A stretch of 64,000 nt of DNA from Microbacterium sp. Bi121 (GCF_918698005.1 NZ_CAKKLJ010000006.1:62001-126000), one strand, 5' to 3'. Positions 1 through 9,694 are shown, numbered from the stretch's first letter. Made by a program: numbers and translations. Notes: generated from the sequence alone by a model not told the origin.

Positions 1-1244
1 CCGATCAGGAACGCCTGCGCGCCCTGCGGGTGATGAAGGCGATCGCACTGGGCGCACTCATCTTCATGGCGATCGTATTCGTCATCGCGTTCTGGCTGCA
101 GGAGCGGCATCCATGGCTCTCGTACGTCCGGGCCGCCGCCGAGGGCGGCATGGTCGGCGCACTCGCGGACTGGTTCGCCGTCACGGCCCTGTTCCGGCGC
201 CCACTCGGGCTGCCGATCCCGCACACGGCGATCATCCCGAACCGCAAGGACGAGATCGGCCGGACGCTCGGCGAGTTCGTCGAGACGAACTTCCTGGCCG
301 CCGACGTGGTGCGCACGAAACTCGCTTCGACGGCGATCGCACTGCGCGCCGGCGAGTGGCTGCAGCAGCCCGCGCACGCCGAACGGGTGGCCGCCGAAGG
401 TTCTGCGATCGCCACGGGTGTTCTGAACGCCCTGAGCGACGACGACGTCCGCGACCTCATCACCGACCTCGCCCGCGAGCACCTCGTCCAGCCGGAGTGG
501 GGGCCGCCGGCCGGCGCCTGGCTCGAGAAGATCGTCGAATCCGACGCGCACCGCGGCGCCATCGATCTCGCCGCCGACAGCATCAGCACGTGGCTCATCG
601 CGAACGAGGACGCGTTCCACGGACTCGTCTCCCGACGCCTCCCCGGCTGGGTGCCGAAGCTCGCGCACCGGTTCGTGGATGACACGGTGTACCACGAGGC
701 GGTCAAGTTCGTGGATGCCGTGCGCGCCGACCCGCAGCATCCGGCGCGGCTGGCGATCGACGGGTATCTCGCCCGGCTGGCCGAGAACCTGCAGAACGAT
801 CCGGTCACCCGCCGAAAGCTCGAGAACGCGAAGGCGTCGCTGTTCGACAGTCCACGCGTCGGGGCCCTGGCGGCCGAGGCCTGGAACACCGCCAAGAACG
901 GGCTGATCCGATCGCTCGCCGATCCGCAGAGCAGCCTCCGCCTGCGGGCGGTGCAGGCGCTCGAAGAGGTCGGCGAACGCCTGACGAAGGATGCCGCGCT
1001 GCAGCGCCGCGTGGATTCCTGGGTGTCGGAGGCCGCCGTCTTCCTCGTCGACCGCTACCGGCACGACATCGCGTCGATCATCACCGACACCGTCGAGCGC
1101 TGGGATCCGGCCGAGACGACCGAGAAGATCGAGCTCATGGTCGGTCGCGACCTGCAGTACATCCGCCTCAACGGCACCGTCGTCGGGGCGCTGGCAGGGC
1201 TTGCCATCTTCTCCATCGCGCACGCCGTGATCCCCGGCGTCTGA
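1..1244 (+). CDS. DUF445 family membrane protein, 5' end outside window
   Basis: About 410 visible residues of a DUF445 (YjiN-like) protein, a widespread membrane-anchored family of unknown function. The frame is open to the first base of the window (residues DQERLRALRV precede the GTG at 30), so the true start lies upstream. One hydrophobic helix lies near the N-terminus (ALGALIFMAIVFVIAFWL). It is followed by the family signature EGGMVGALADWFAVTALFRRPLGLPIPHTAIIP and a long helical soluble part. A second hydrophobic helix near the C-terminus (GTVVGALAGLAIFSIAHAV) suggests both ends sit in the membrane. hutG starts 19 bases downstream on the same strand. Confidence 0.9.
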   Translation, partial: DQERLRALRVMKAIALGALIFMAIVFVIAFWLQERHPWLSYVRAAAEGGMVGALADWFAVTALFRRPLGLPIPHTAIIPNRKDEIGRTLGEFVETNFLAADVVRTKLASTAIALRAGEWLQQPAHAERVAAEGSAIATGVLNALSDDDVRDLITDLAREHLVQPEWGPPAGAWLEKIVESDAHRGAIDLAADSISTWLIANEDAFHGLVSRRLPGWVPKLAHRFVDDTVYHEAVKFVDAVRADPQHPARLAIDGYLARLAENLQNDPVTRRKLENAKASLFDSPRVGALAAEAWNTAKNGLIRSLADPQSSLRLRAVQALEEVGERLTKDAALQRRVDSWVSEAAVFLVDRYRHDIASIITDTVERWDPAETTEKIELMVGRDLQYIRLNGTVVGALAGLAIFSIAHAVIPGV

Positions 1245-1262
1245 AGAACACGGAGTGTGAAC

Positions 1263-2171
1263 ATGGCTCTCTCGCAAGACCCGCTGTGGCCTCGTGCCGG
1301 TTCCTGGCCGGCCTTCGACGGCGAGGCGAATGCCGTGCTGCTCGGCGTGCCGACGTGGCAGACCTCGCTGTCGCCCACCGGGGCGCACGCGACGCCAGGA
1401 GCGATCCGCGAGGCGCTGCAGCGGTACGGCACGACGCTCATGGGTCCGCCGATCCTCGATCTCGCCGATGCCCTGACGATCCAGGATGCCGGCGACGTCG
1501 ACGAGCCGGATGGCGACGAGGGTGAGGCCGCGACCATCGCACGGGTGCGCGAACTCGCGCCGGCGTTCGTGATCGCCCTTGGCGGGGACAACTCGCTGAC
1601 CTATCCCGTCGCGCTGGGCTCTGCGGCATCCGGTCTCATCACCTTCGACGCCCACTTCGACCTGCGCGACGGCGTCTCGAACGGCACCCCGGTGCGGCGG
1701 CTCGTCGAGGACGCGCCGGCGGCCGCCACCGTGCCGACCGAGCGCATCGATCCGCGTCGGATCGTGCAGATCGGGATCGCCGACTTCGCGAACTCGGCCG
1801 CATACGCTCGACGCGCGGCCGACTGGGGCATCCGCGTGATCACGCTCGACGAGCTGCGTCGGCGCGGCATCGACGATGTGGTCGCCGAAGCCGTCGAGGT
1901 CGCCGGTGCGGGCGACGGCCCCGTCCATCTCGACATCGATGTGGACGTGTGCGATCGCTCTGTCGCGCCGGGGTGCCCTGCGAGCGTGCCAGGCGGGCTC
2001 GCAGCCTGGGAGCTGCGCGCGCTCACCAGGGCGGTTGCCTCCGACGCTCGGGTGGTCAGCGCGGACATCGCCGAAGTGGATGCCACCGCCGACACCGAGG
2101 ACGGCCGCACCGTGCGCCTGGCCGCCCTGTGCGTGCTGGAGCTGCTCGCCGGGGTCGCCGGGCGGATCTGA
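1263..2171 (+). CDS. hutG: Formimidoylglutamase-like arginase-family hydrolase
   Basis: 302-residue ureohydrolase (arginase/agmatinase/formiminoglutamase fold). It probably hydrolyses N-formimidoyl-glutamate to glutamate and formamide, the last step of histidine breakdown. Metal-site motifs are visible: GGDNS, FDAHFD and HLDIDVDVCD. The usual His of GGDHS is Asn here, which removes one expected metal ligand. The substrate is inferred from hutI, hutU and hutH 6 kb away on the other strand; no arginine or agmatine genes are nearby. Start ATG 1263 is chosen over GTG 1257 because CGGAG lies 7 nt upstream of it. Confidence 0.8.
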   Translation: MALSQDPLWPRAGSWPAFDGEANAVLLGVPTWQTSLSPTGAHATPGAIREALQRYGTTLMGPPILDLADALTIQDAGDVDEPDGDEGEAATIARVRELAPAFVIALGGDNSLTYPVALGSAASGLITFDAHFDLRDGVSNGTPVRRLVEDAPAAATVPTERIDPRRIVQIGIADFANSAAYARRAADWGIRVITLDELRRRGIDDVVAEAVEVAGAGDGPVHLDIDVDVCDRSVAPGCPASVPGGLAAWELRALTRAVASDARVVSADIAEVDATADTEDGRTVRLAALCVLELLAGVAGRI

Positions 2172-2176
2172 CCGCT

Positions 2177-2208
2177 GCGCTCAGCGAACGACGCGCTCAG
2201 CGAACGAC
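2177..2208. repeat. Perfect 16-bp tandem duplication at the lacI stop codon
   Basis: GCGCTCAGCGAACGAC occurs twice back to back (2177-2192 and 2193-2208). The copy nearer the gene carries the stop codon of the LacI-family regulator, and the second copy repeats the same 3' end beyond it. It looks like a recent slippage duplication with no effect on the protein. Confidence 0.85.
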
Positions 2209-3201
2209 GAGCTCCGGCTCGATCAGCACGTGCGCGGTCCCGGCCTGCGGCCGGCGCGGCACGACCACATCGCCGGTGCGGCCCATGAGCAAGGTGAGCA
2301 CTCCGTCTGCCACGTCCTCCGGCCGCTGCTCCACGCTGGAGAAACCGAGGGCGTCAGCGGTCGGTGTGTTGTCGAAGCCGATGACCGGCATCCGTCGTCC
2401 TGCCGCGTTCAGGGCGAGCAGCGCGCCGACGGCGAGCGTGTCGCTGACGCAGACGATCGCGTCCGCATCGAACCCGTCATCCAGACTCTGCGCGACCGCA
2501 CCGCGCGCCGCGGCGACGTCCTCGGTGGCGGTGAGACGCGTGCCCCCGACTCCACCCGCGCGCATCGCCTCGAGCCAGCCGCGCTCGCGATCATCCCCGG
2601 TTCCTGAGCCCGACGGCCATCCGAGGAACGCCACACGGCTGCCGTAGGCCAGGGCATGCTTCGTCGCCGCTCGCGTGCCGCCGGCCCCGTCGACGTCGAC
2701 CCACAGGTGGCGGGGGTCAGCGATGTCGTCCTTCCCCCACGGCCGGCCGAACGACACGAACGGCAGCGCGCGTTCGTCCAGAAGAGGAACCCGTGGGTCA
2801 TCGCGCACGGTGCCGGTCAGGATCGCCGCATCGATCTCCGAGCTGTCCCACAGCTCCGACAGGCGCGTGTACTCCTCCTCCGCCGACCGTGCCGAGTAAA
2901 CGAGCATGCGCATGCCGCGCGCGCTCGCGCGCTCGGTGACGGCGTGCACGAATCGGTCCAGCACGACGCCGGAGATGCCGCCGACATACGGGTCGAGCCG
3001 GATGCCGATGGTCGAGCTGCGGCGCAGCCTCAGCCTGCGCGCGGGGCCGTGCCGTCGATAGCCCAGCTCGTCGATCGCGGACAGGACGCGGTCCCTGGTG
3101 CCCGGGCGCACGACGTCCGGCGTGTTCAGGACGTTGGAGACCGTCTGCCGCGACACACCGGCACGCTCCGCGACGTCCTGTACCGTCGGCGCCTTCGCCA
3201 T
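2197..3201 (-). CDS. LacI-family transcriptional regulator
   Basis: 334 residues. The N-terminal helix-turn-helix (TVQDVAERAGVSRQTVSNVLN) and hinge helix (YRRHGPARRLRLRRS) are followed by a periplasmic-binding-protein-like sugar-sensing domain. It is divergent from the sugar ABC operon starting at 3314 and very probably represses it. A perfect palindrome lies just downstream of that operon's promoter (3267-3286). GGGAGG precedes the ATG. The effector is unknown, probably the sugar imported by the neighbouring transporter or a breakdown product of it. Confidence 0.93.
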   Translation of the reverse strand: MAKAPTVQDVAERAGVSRQTVSNVLNTPDVVRPGTRDRVLSAIDELGYRRHGPARRLRLRRSSTIGIRLDPYVGGISGVVLDRFVHAVTERASARGMRMLVYSARSAEEEYTRLSELWDSSEIDAAILTGTVRDDPRVPLLDERALPFVSFGRPWGKDDIADPRHLWVDVDGAGGTRAATKHALAYGSRVAFLGWPSGSGTGDDRERGWLEAMRAGGVGGTRLTATEDVAAARGAVAQSLDDGFDADAIVCVSDTLAVGALLALNAAGRRMPVIGFDNTPTADALGFSSVEQRPEDVADGVLTLLMGRTGDVVVPRRPQAGTAHVLIEPELVVR

Positions 3202-3227
3202 CGGGGCCTCCCGTCCCGCAGGTGCCC

Positions 3228-3256
3228 TTGACAGCCCCCTGCACCGGATCTAGCGT
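3228..3256 (+). promoter_or_regulatory. Promoter of the sugar ABC operon
   Basis: TTGACA (3228-3233), a 17-bp spacer and TAGCGT (3251-3256) give a near-consensus housekeeping promoter, with transcription expected to start near 3263. It points into the binding-protein gene and lies in the divergent region shared with the LacI-family gene. Confidence 0.75.
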
Positions 3257-3266
3257 ATTGCATACC

Positions 3267-3286
3267 GAATTTGATCGTTCAAATTC
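3267..3286. promoter_or_regulatory. Probable LacI-family operator
   Basis: GAATTTGA-TCGT-TCAAATTC is a perfect inverted repeat with 8-bp arms and a 4-bp centre. It sits immediately downstream of the predicted transcription start and is AT-rich against a GC-rich background. Its place and symmetry fit a roadblock operator for the divergent LacI-family protein. Confidence 0.75.
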
Positions 3287-3313
3287 ACCGGACTTTCTTC
3301 AAGGGAGAATGCA

Positions 3314-4576
3314 ATGTCACGGCACACCACCCGTTCGGTGCTCGGCACCCTCGCCCTGCTCAGCACCGCAGCTCTCGCGCTCACCGCCTGCGGCTCCGGA
3401 TTCTCGGACGACACCGGCAGCTCAGCCGAACCCGACTCGCTCACGTCGTCTGACAAGCCGCTCAGCATCCTCATCGGGTCATCCGGTGACGCCGAGACCG
3501 ACGCGGTCGACGCGGCCGTCGCAGCGTGGTCGAAGGACTCAGGGGTCAAGGCGACCGTCACCGCCGCCAGCGACCTCAACCAGCAGCTGTCGCAGGGATT
3601 CGCCGCCGGCTCCCCCGCCGACGTGTTCTACCTGTCGACCGACGCTCTCGCCGGATACGCGTCGAACGGGTCGCTGCTCGCCTACGGCGATCAGCTGAAG
3701 AACAAGGACGACTTCTACCCGAGCCTGCAGACCTCCTTCACCTACGACGACGAGCTCTACTGCGCTCCGAAGGACTTTTCGACGCTGCAGCTCATCATCA
3801 ACACCGACATGTGGGATGCTGCTGGCCTCACCGACTCCGACATCCCCACCGATTGGGATCAGCTGACCTCCGTGGCGAAGAAGCTCACCGCAGACGGGCA
3901 CGTCGGCCTCAGCATGGGCGGCGAGTACGCCCGCGTCGGCGCCTTCATGGTCGCCGCTGGAGGCGGCCTGATGAACGCCGACTCCACGGAGGCCACCGCG
4001 ACCGCCGACGGCAACGTCGCGGCGCTCGATTACCTCAAGGGCATGCTGAACGACGGTGAGATGAAGTTCGCCGCGGACCTCGGCACCGGATGGGGCGGCG
4101 AGGCGTTCGGCACGCAGAAGGCCGCCATGGTCGTCGAGGGCAACTGGATCACCGGCGCCATGACGAACGACTACCCCGACGTGAAGTACAAGGTCGCAGA
4201 GCTGCCGGCCGGCCCTGATGGCGACATGGGAACTCTCCAGTTCACGAACTGCTGGGGCATCGCAGCCGACAGCCCGAATCAGGAGGCGGCGCTCGACCTC
4301 GTCGAGTACCTGACGTCGACCGATCAGCAGCTCGCATTCTCGAAGGCGTTCGGCGTGATGCCGTCGATCCAGTCCGCAGCCGATCAGTGGAAGAGCGACA
4401 ACCCGACTCTGGCGCCCTTCCTCGCCGGCGCCGACTACGCGATGAGCATGCCCACCATCAAGGGCGCGGCTGACGTCGTCACCGACTTCAACAGCAAGAT
4501 CGGCGCACTCGCGACGGCCGACCCGCAGGCGATCCTCGACTCGGCGCAGAAGAACCTCGAAGCACTTCTGAAGTGA
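3314..4576 (+). CDS. Sugar ABC transporter substrate-binding lipoprotein
   Basis: 420 residues, family 1 (MalE-like) extracellular solute-binding protein. A signal peptide ends in the lipobox LTAC (residues about 23-26), so the mature protein should be tethered by a lipid-modified Cys. The remainder has the two-lobe binding-protein pattern. AAGGGAGAATGCA precedes the ATG. It is the first gene of an operon with two permeases and a glycosidase. No ATPase gene is present, so a shared MsiK-type ATPase elsewhere is inferred. The sugar cannot be read from the sequence; the linked debranching-type enzyme suggests an oligosaccharide. Confidence 0.93.
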   Translation: MSRHTTRSVLGTLALLSTAALALTACGSGFSDDTGSSAEPDSLTSSDKPLSILIGSSGDAETDAVDAAVAAWSKDSGVKATVTAASDLNQQLSQGFAAGSPADVFYLSTDALAGYASNGSLLAYGDQLKNKDDFYPSLQTSFTYDDELYCAPKDFSTLQLIINTDMWDAAGLTDSDIPTDWDQLTSVAKKLTADGHVGLSMGGEYARVGAFMVAAGGGLMNADSTEATATADGNVAALDYLKGMLNDGEMKFAADLGTGWGGEAFGTQKAAMVVEGNWITGAMTNDYPDVKYKVAELPAGPDGDMGTLQFTNCWGIAADSPNQEAALDLVEYLTSTDQQLAFSKAFGVMPSIQSAADQWKSDNPTLAPFLAGADYAMSMPTIKGAADVVTDFNSKIGALATADPQAILDSAQKNLEALLK

Positions 4577-4578
4577 TC

Positions 4579-5697
4579 ATGGCCGCCTCCGATGTGCGGT
4601 CCCACCGCGGCCTCCGCCGCGGCGAGACCGCATCGGGGTGGCTGTTCACCGCCCCGATGCTCATCCTGCTGGGAGTCTTCCTCGTCGTTCCCGTTCTCAT
4701 GGCGCTGTGGGTGAGCGTCAGCGACTGGGGAGGGCGCGGTTCACCGTTCGCCGGTTCGGTGTCGTTCGTCGGGCTCCGCAACTACGGCACACTGCTGGTC
4801 GGCGGAGGACTGGACGAGCAGGACTTCGGCATGAGCCTGAAGAACAACGCCTGGTACGCGCTGCTCGTCGTGCCGTGCCAGACCGCGCTCAGTCTCTTCC
4901 TCGCCGTCCTGGTGAACCGGCAGATCCTCAAGGGCCGAGGCTTCTTCCGCACCGCCTTCTACTTCCCGTCCGTCACCAGCTCGGTCGCCATCACCGTCCT
5001 GTTCCTGTTCCTGTTCTCGACGACGGGTGCGATCAACGCGGCGCTCGGCTGGCTCGGCATCAACGGCCCGAACTGGCTCAACGACCCCTCCGGGATCTTC
5101 CACTTCGGAGCGACCTCGGGCCCTGCCGCCCTGACAGGCAACGACGTGCTGGGCGTCTCGCTCTGGGACTGGATCGGCGGCCCGAGCGTGGCGATGTGCG
5201 TGTACATCATCATGGCCGTGTTCACCACGAGCGGCACGTTCATGCTGCTGTTCCTCGCGGCCCTTCAGAACATCTCGGGCGAGGTGCAGGAGGCTGCCAT
5301 GACCGACGGCGCGAACGGGTGGCAGCGCTTCTGGCAGGTGACGCTGCCGCAGCTGCGTCCGACGCTGTTCACGGTTCTGACGCTCGGACTGATCGGCACC
5401 TGGCAGGTGTTCGACCAGATCTACACCGGCAGCCGCGGACAACCGGGCAAGACCACGCTGACGCCCGCGTACCAGTCCTACCAGGCCTCGTTCATCAATC
5501 AGGACTGGGGGCAGGGTGCCGCGATCGCGTTCATCCTGTTCGTCATCATCATCCTGCTCACGCTGCTGCAGCGCTGGGTTCTCCGTGAGCGTCCGGTCTC
5601 GCGCCGGCGTGCACGTCCGTATCAGGCCGCTGTCGCAGCGGCGACCGCCCGCGAGTCGGCGGCCGCGGCATCCGCCGCTGAGGAGGCCAGATCATGA
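4579..5697 (+). CDS. Sugar ABC transporter permease (MalF type)
   Basis: 372 residues, inner-membrane permease with about six to seven helices. The EAA loop that contacts the ATPase is visible (EVQEAAMTDGANGWQRFWQVTLPQLRP). The C-terminus is an Ala/Arg-rich cytoplasmic tail. Start ATG 4579 is preferred because GAAG lies 5 nt upstream. GTG 4573, which overlaps the stop of the binding-protein gene, is the alternative and would also imply translational coupling. It pairs with the next permease. Confidence 0.92.
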   Translation: MAASDVRSHRGLRRGETASGWLFTAPMLILLGVFLVVPVLMALWVSVSDWGGRGSPFAGSVSFVGLRNYGTLLVGGGLDEQDFGMSLKNNAWYALLVVPCQTALSLFLAVLVNRQILKGRGFFRTAFYFPSVTSSVAITVLFLFLFSTTGAINAALGWLGINGPNWLNDPSGIFHFGATSGPAALTGNDVLGVSLWDWIGGPSVAMCVYIIMAVFTTSGTFMLLFLAALQNISGEVQEAAMTDGANGWQRFWQVTLPQLRPTLFTVLTLGLIGTWQVFDQIYTGSRGQPGKTTLTPAYQSYQASFINQDWGQGAAIAFILFVIIILLTLLQRWVLRERPVSRRRARPYQAAVAAATARESAAAASAAEEARS

Positions 5698-6602
5698 CCG
5701 CGATCGATCCCGCCACCGATACCGCTGCTGCTCCGTCGGCGGCCCCGGCGCGCCGCGCCGGCATGAGCAGCGGAACGAAACGGATTCTCACGACGTCGAT
5801 CCTCTACGCCGTCCTGGTCGTGCTCGCTCTTGTGTACATCTACCCGTTCCTCATCCAGGTCGCCACGAGCTTCAAGACCGATCCGGATGCGGCGGCCAAC
5901 CCGCTCTCCCTCGTGCCGCAGACCTTCACGACAGAGGCGTACGCGCAGCTGTTCCTGCGCAGCGACTACCCGACGTGGTTCCGCAACTCGGTCGTCGTCA
6001 CGGTCGTCGTGACCCTCGGACGCGTGTTCTTCGTCTCGCTCGCCGGCTATGCCCTCGCCAGGCTGCAATTCCGCGGCCGCGGGGTCGTGTTCGCCGGACT
6101 CGTCGCTGTCATGAGCGTTCCGGCGGTCGTTCTGCTGATTCCGAAGTTCCTCGTGATCAAGCAGCTCGGCATCTACGACTCGTACGCCGGCATGATCCTG
6201 CCGCTCCTCGTGGACGCGGCAGGCGTGTTCATCATGAAGAACTTCTTCGAGTCCATTCCCGCCTCCGTCGAGGAGCAGGCCCGCATAGACGGGGCCGGAA
6301 CGTTCCGGGTGTTCTGGTCTGTGGTGCTGCCGATGGCGCGTCCGGCGCTCATCACGATCATCATCCTGTCGTTCCAGGGGTCGTGGAACGAGCTGGCGCA
6401 CTTCATCATCTCGACGCAGTCGCCGGATCTCACAACACTGACCAGAGGCGTCGCGCAGCTCGCGAACGGACAGCTGAGTCAGGGCAAGCAGTATCCGCTC
6501 AAGCTCGCGGCGGCGCTCATCATGACCATCCCGGTTGCGGTGATGTTCTTCATCTTCCAGAAGCGCATCATGAACACCAGCGAAGGAGCGGTGAAGGGAT
6601 GA
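5694..6602 (+). CDS. Sugar ABC transporter permease (MalG type)
   Basis: 302-residue second permease of the importer. The EAA loop is present (SVEEQARIDGAGTFRVFWSVVLPMARP), as are the alternating hydrophobic helices typical of the MalG branch. The start overlaps the stop of the previous permease (ATGA at 5694), a sign of translational coupling. Its own stop overlaps the start of the glycosidase gene by 4 bases. Confidence 0.93.
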   Translation: MTAIDPATDTAAAPSAAPARRAGMSSGTKRILTTSILYAVLVVLALVYIYPFLIQVATSFKTDPDAAANPLSLVPQTFTTEAYAQLFLRSDYPTWFRNSVVVTVVVTLGRVFFVSLAGYALARLQFRGRGVVFAGLVAVMSVPAVVLLIPKFLVIKQLGIYDSYAGMILPLLVDAAGVFIMKNFFESIPASVEEQARIDGAGTFRVFWSVVLPMARPALITIIILSFQGSWNELAHFIISTQSPDLTTLTRGVAQLANGQLSQGKQYPLKLAAALIMTIPVAVMFFIFQKRIMNTSEGAVKG

Positions 6603-8479
6603 CGATCACGCCTCTCCAGCCGCTCCTGAACGACGCGACCATCATCCTCCGGGCCCCGACCCAGGTCTGGTCGGATGCCGCAGGGAGGATGGGTGCGTCG
6701 CCCATCCACGGCATCTATCACGGCGATGTCCGCCACGTCCGGTCGGTGGCGACCGGTGTGGACGGCACGGAGCTGGAATCGATCGCGTGCGCGACCCCCA
6801 CGGCGCAGACCGCGGTGTTCACCGATGTGCTGCGCGGCATCGATGACGATCAGGCCGACCCCAAGGTGCGCATGGATCGCGAGCGCCTCGTCGCCGCTGG
6901 GTCGTTCCACGAGCGGATCGTGGTGTCATCCGCCCGCGACGTCTCGCTCTCGGTGAGACTGACCGTGACCATCGCGCCGGACTTCGCGCCGCTCCAGCAG
7001 GTGAAGGCCGGGATTGCCGGCGCAGACGAATGGACCTGGGACGGGACACGAGTCCGGTCAGCCACGGCGTCGTTCACCGTCGAGGCCGCGGATGCTGCGA
7101 TCTCGATCGAGGATGCGGAGTCGGCGCCGGGTGCCGGCATCCGGCTTCGCTGGCAGGTCGATGTGCCGCCACGTGGACGCGTCGAACTCGACTGGGCTCT
7201 CGCGTTCGAGGACGCGACGCTCGTGGTGGGTGCGCCGACGTCGGTTGCCGACGCAGTCCACGTCGCGACGAGCGACTCCCGCGTGCGACGCTGGCTCGAC
7301 CGAGCCGCCGGTGACCTCGCGGCGCTGCGGCTGTCTGCTCCGGAGCATCCGGACGACGCCTTCTACGCGGCCGGAGCGCCCTGGTTCTTCACCCTGTTCG
7401 GTCGCGATTCGATCTGGGCGGCGCGACTCGCGCTCGCACTCGACCCCGAGATCGCAGCCTCCACCCTGCGCGTGCTCGGCCGCCTTCAGGGCACGAAGAC
7501 GGATGCCGCAACCGCTGAGGCGCCGGGCAAGATCCCCCACGAGCTGCGCAGCGCCGCGCTGTCGCTGCCGAACGAGGGCGTGCATCTGCCGCCGCTGTAC
7601 TACGGCACCGTGGATGCGACGCCGCTCTGGGTGTGCCTGCTGGCCGATGCTCGGGATGCCGGACTCTCGGACGCGGATCTGCGCGATCTGCTGCCCAACC
7701 TGCGCGCAGCACTGGACTGGATGATCGTGCACGGCGACGCCTCGGGCAGCGGGTTCATCGACTACGTCGACCAGACGGGGCACGGCCTCGCGAACCAGGG
7801 CTGGAAGGACTCAGGAGACTCGATCCAGTGGCAGGACGGGCACCTGGCCGAGGGCCCGATCGCGCTGAGCGAGGTGCAGGGCTACGCCTACGAGGCCGCG
7901 ATGCGCGGGGCGGAGCTGCTCGATGCACTGGACGAGCAGGGCGGCGACGATCTGAGACAGTGGGCGGCCGACCTGCGCCGGAGGTTCCGTGCAGCGTTCT
8001 GGGTGGAGACCTCGGAGGGCCGGTACCCGGCGATCGCCCTCGATGCGCATGGAGCCGCGGTCGATTCGCTCTCGAGCAACATCGGCCATCTGATCGGCAC
8101 CGGCATCCTGGATCCCGACGAAGAGCGCGCGTGCGCGGAGGTGCTCATCTCGCCGACGATGTCGAGTGGATATGGCATCCGCACGCTGTCCACCGGGGCC
8201 GCCGGGTACTGGCCGCTCAGTTATCACGGCGGCAGCGTCTGGGCGCACGACACGGCCATCGCCGTGCACGGGATGCTGCGCGCCGGGCTCACCGCCGAGG
8301 CCGCCGTTATCGCTCGCGAATTGGTCGACTCCGCCGAAGGCTTCGACTACCGCGTCCCGGAGCTGCAGTCCGGTGATTCCAGGATTCCCGGTGGCATCCC
8401 GGTGCCGTACCCCGCCGCGTGCCGGCCTCAGGCGTGGTCAGCGGCAGCCGCCGTGGTGTGCGCCCAGGCACTGGGTTGA
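6599..8479 (+). CDS. Glycogen-debranching-type glycosidase (GDE_N_bis / MGH1-like)
   Basis: 626 residues. The N-terminal half (about 1-240) matches the GDE_N_bis domain (HGIYHGDVRHVRS). The C-terminal half is an (alpha/alpha)6-barrel of the amylo-alpha-1,6-glucosidase/GH63-like type, with APWFFTLFGRDSIWAARLAL and GWKDSGDSIQWQDG. No signal peptide is seen, so it should act in the cytoplasm on imported oligosaccharide. The ATG overlaps the permease stop (6599-6602). The frame stays open upstream through the permease genes, but that extension is not coding. The exact substrate cannot be assigned from sequence. Confidence 0.85.
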   Translation: MTITPLQPLLNDATIILRAPTQVWSDAAGRMGASPIHGIYHGDVRHVRSVATGVDGTELESIACATPTAQTAVFTDVLRGIDDDQADPKVRMDRERLVAAGSFHERIVVSSARDVSLSVRLTVTIAPDFAPLQQVKAGIAGADEWTWDGTRVRSATASFTVEAADAAISIEDAESAPGAGIRLRWQVDVPPRGRVELDWALAFEDATLVVGAPTSVADAVHVATSDSRVRRWLDRAAGDLAALRLSAPEHPDDAFYAAGAPWFFTLFGRDSIWAARLALALDPEIAASTLRVLGRLQGTKTDAATAEAPGKIPHELRSAALSLPNEGVHLPPLYYGTVDATPLWVCLLADARDAGLSDADLRDLLPNLRAALDWMIVHGDASGSGFIDYVDQTGHGLANQGWKDSGDSIQWQDGHLAEGPIALSEVQGYAYEAAMRGAELLDALDEQGGDDLRQWAADLRRRFRAAFWVETSEGRYPAIALDAHGAAVDSLSSNIGHLIGTGILDPDEERACAEVLISPTMSSGYGIRTLSTGAAGYWPLSYHGGSVWAHDTAIAVHGMLRAGLTAEAAVIARELVDSAEGFDYRVPELQSGDSRIPGGIPVPYPAACRPQAWSAAAAVVCAQALG

Positions 8480-8511
8480 TCTCGCGCTGCTGTTTCCTGC
8501 TTCGCGACCGG

Positions 8512-9684
8512 CTACGCGACGGGGACGCCGTCCTTCCATACCTGCCTGACCAGCGGAACCCCTGGCCGGTACGACAGGTGCACGTGGCTGGGCGCGTCCA
8601 GCAGCACAAGATCGGCGCGGAAACCGGGCGCGATCATGCCGATGTCGTCCCGCCGCAGCGCCGCCGCTCCCCCGGCGGTCGCCGCCCACAGCGCTTCGGC
8701 CGGAGTCATGCCCATGTCGCGGACGGCGACGGCGATGCAGAACGGCATGGACGAGGTGAAACTCGACCCGGGATTCGTGTCGCATGCGAGCGCGACGGTG
8801 ACGCCGGCGTCGATGAGTCGGCGCGCGTCGGGGTACGGCTGTCGCGTGGAGAACTCGACGCCGGGCAGCAGCGTGAGAACGGTGTCGGATGCTGCGAGCG
8901 CCTCGATGTCGGAGTCGGTCAGGTACGTGCCGTGGTCGACGGATGCCGCGCCGAGCTCGATCGCCATCCGCACGCCGTCGCTGGGCCCGAGCTGGCCGGC
9001 GTGCACGCGCGGCGCGAGTCCACGGGCGATGCCGGCTTCGAGCACACGGCGCGACTGCTCCACCGTGAACGCCCCGGTCTCGCAGAACACGTCGATCCAG
9101 CGGGCGTGCGGGGCGCAAGCCTCCAGCATCGGGCCGGTGACGAGGTCGACATAGCCGTCCGCGTCTTCGACGTACTCCGCAGGCACCACATGCGCGCCGA
9201 GGAACGTGACCTCGGGTGTGACCTCGGCAGCGAGCCGGACGAGGCGCAGCTCTGTCTCGACGTCCAGGCCGTACCCGCTCTTGATCTCGACGGTCGTGGT
9301 GCCCTGCGCATGCATCTCGGCGATGAAGCCGCGCAGCCGTGCACGCAGATCGTCGTCGCTCGCACCCCTGGTCGCGGCGACGGTCGAACGGATGCCGCCG
9401 GCGGCATACCTCTCTCCCGCCATCCGCGCTTCGAATTCCGCGGCACGATCACCGCCGAACACGATGTGACTGTGACTGTCCACGAACCCGGGAACGACGG
9501 CACGGCTCTCGGCATCCACCTCGACGTACCCGCCTGGTTCCGTGGGAGCATCGTCCACCGGGCCGACCCACGCGATCCGGTCGTGCTCGACGAGGATCGC
9601 GGCGTCGCGGATGATCCCGGCACTGCCGTCAAGCTGCACCGTGCAGGTGCTCAACTCACCGATGTTCGTGATCAGCGTGCGCAT
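8512..9684 (-). CDS. hutI: Imidazolonepropionase
   Basis: 390-residue metal-dependent amidohydrolase that converts imidazolone-5-propionate to N-formimidoyl-glutamate. Visible signatures are the metal-binding [16 protein letters not shown], the conserved [20 protein letters not shown] and [10 protein letters not shown]. Length is normal for the family. It is the last gene of a hutH-hutU-hutI operon, 10 bases after hutU, with GAGG 8 nt before its ATG. Confidence 0.96.
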   Translation of the reverse strand: MRTLITNIGELSTCTVQLDGSAGIIRDAAILVEHDRIAWVGPVDDAPTEPGGYVEVDAESRAVVPGFVDSHSHIVFGGDRAAEFEARMAGERYAAGGIRSTVAATRGASDDDLRARLRGFIAEMHAQGTTTVEIKSGYGLDVETELRLVRLAAEVTPEVTFLGAHVVPAEYVEDADGYVDLVTGPMLEACAPHARWIDVFCETGAFTVEQSRRVLEAGIARGLAPRVHAGQLGPSDGVRMAIELGAASVDHGTYLTDSDIEALAASDTVLTLLPGVEFSTRQPYPDARRLIDAGVTVALACDTNPGSSFTSSMPFCIAVAVRDMGMTPAEALWAATAGGAAALRRDDIGMIAPGFRADLVLLDAPSHVHLSYRPGVPLVRQVWKDGVPVA

Positions 9685-9694
9685 GGTGACATCC

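Noticed and set aside
5516..8479. A 987-codon open frame leading into the glycosidase
   Set aside because: The part before 6599 overlaps both permease genes in another frame and is Arg/Pro-rich shadow sequence; the glycosidase begins at the ATG overlapping the permease stop.
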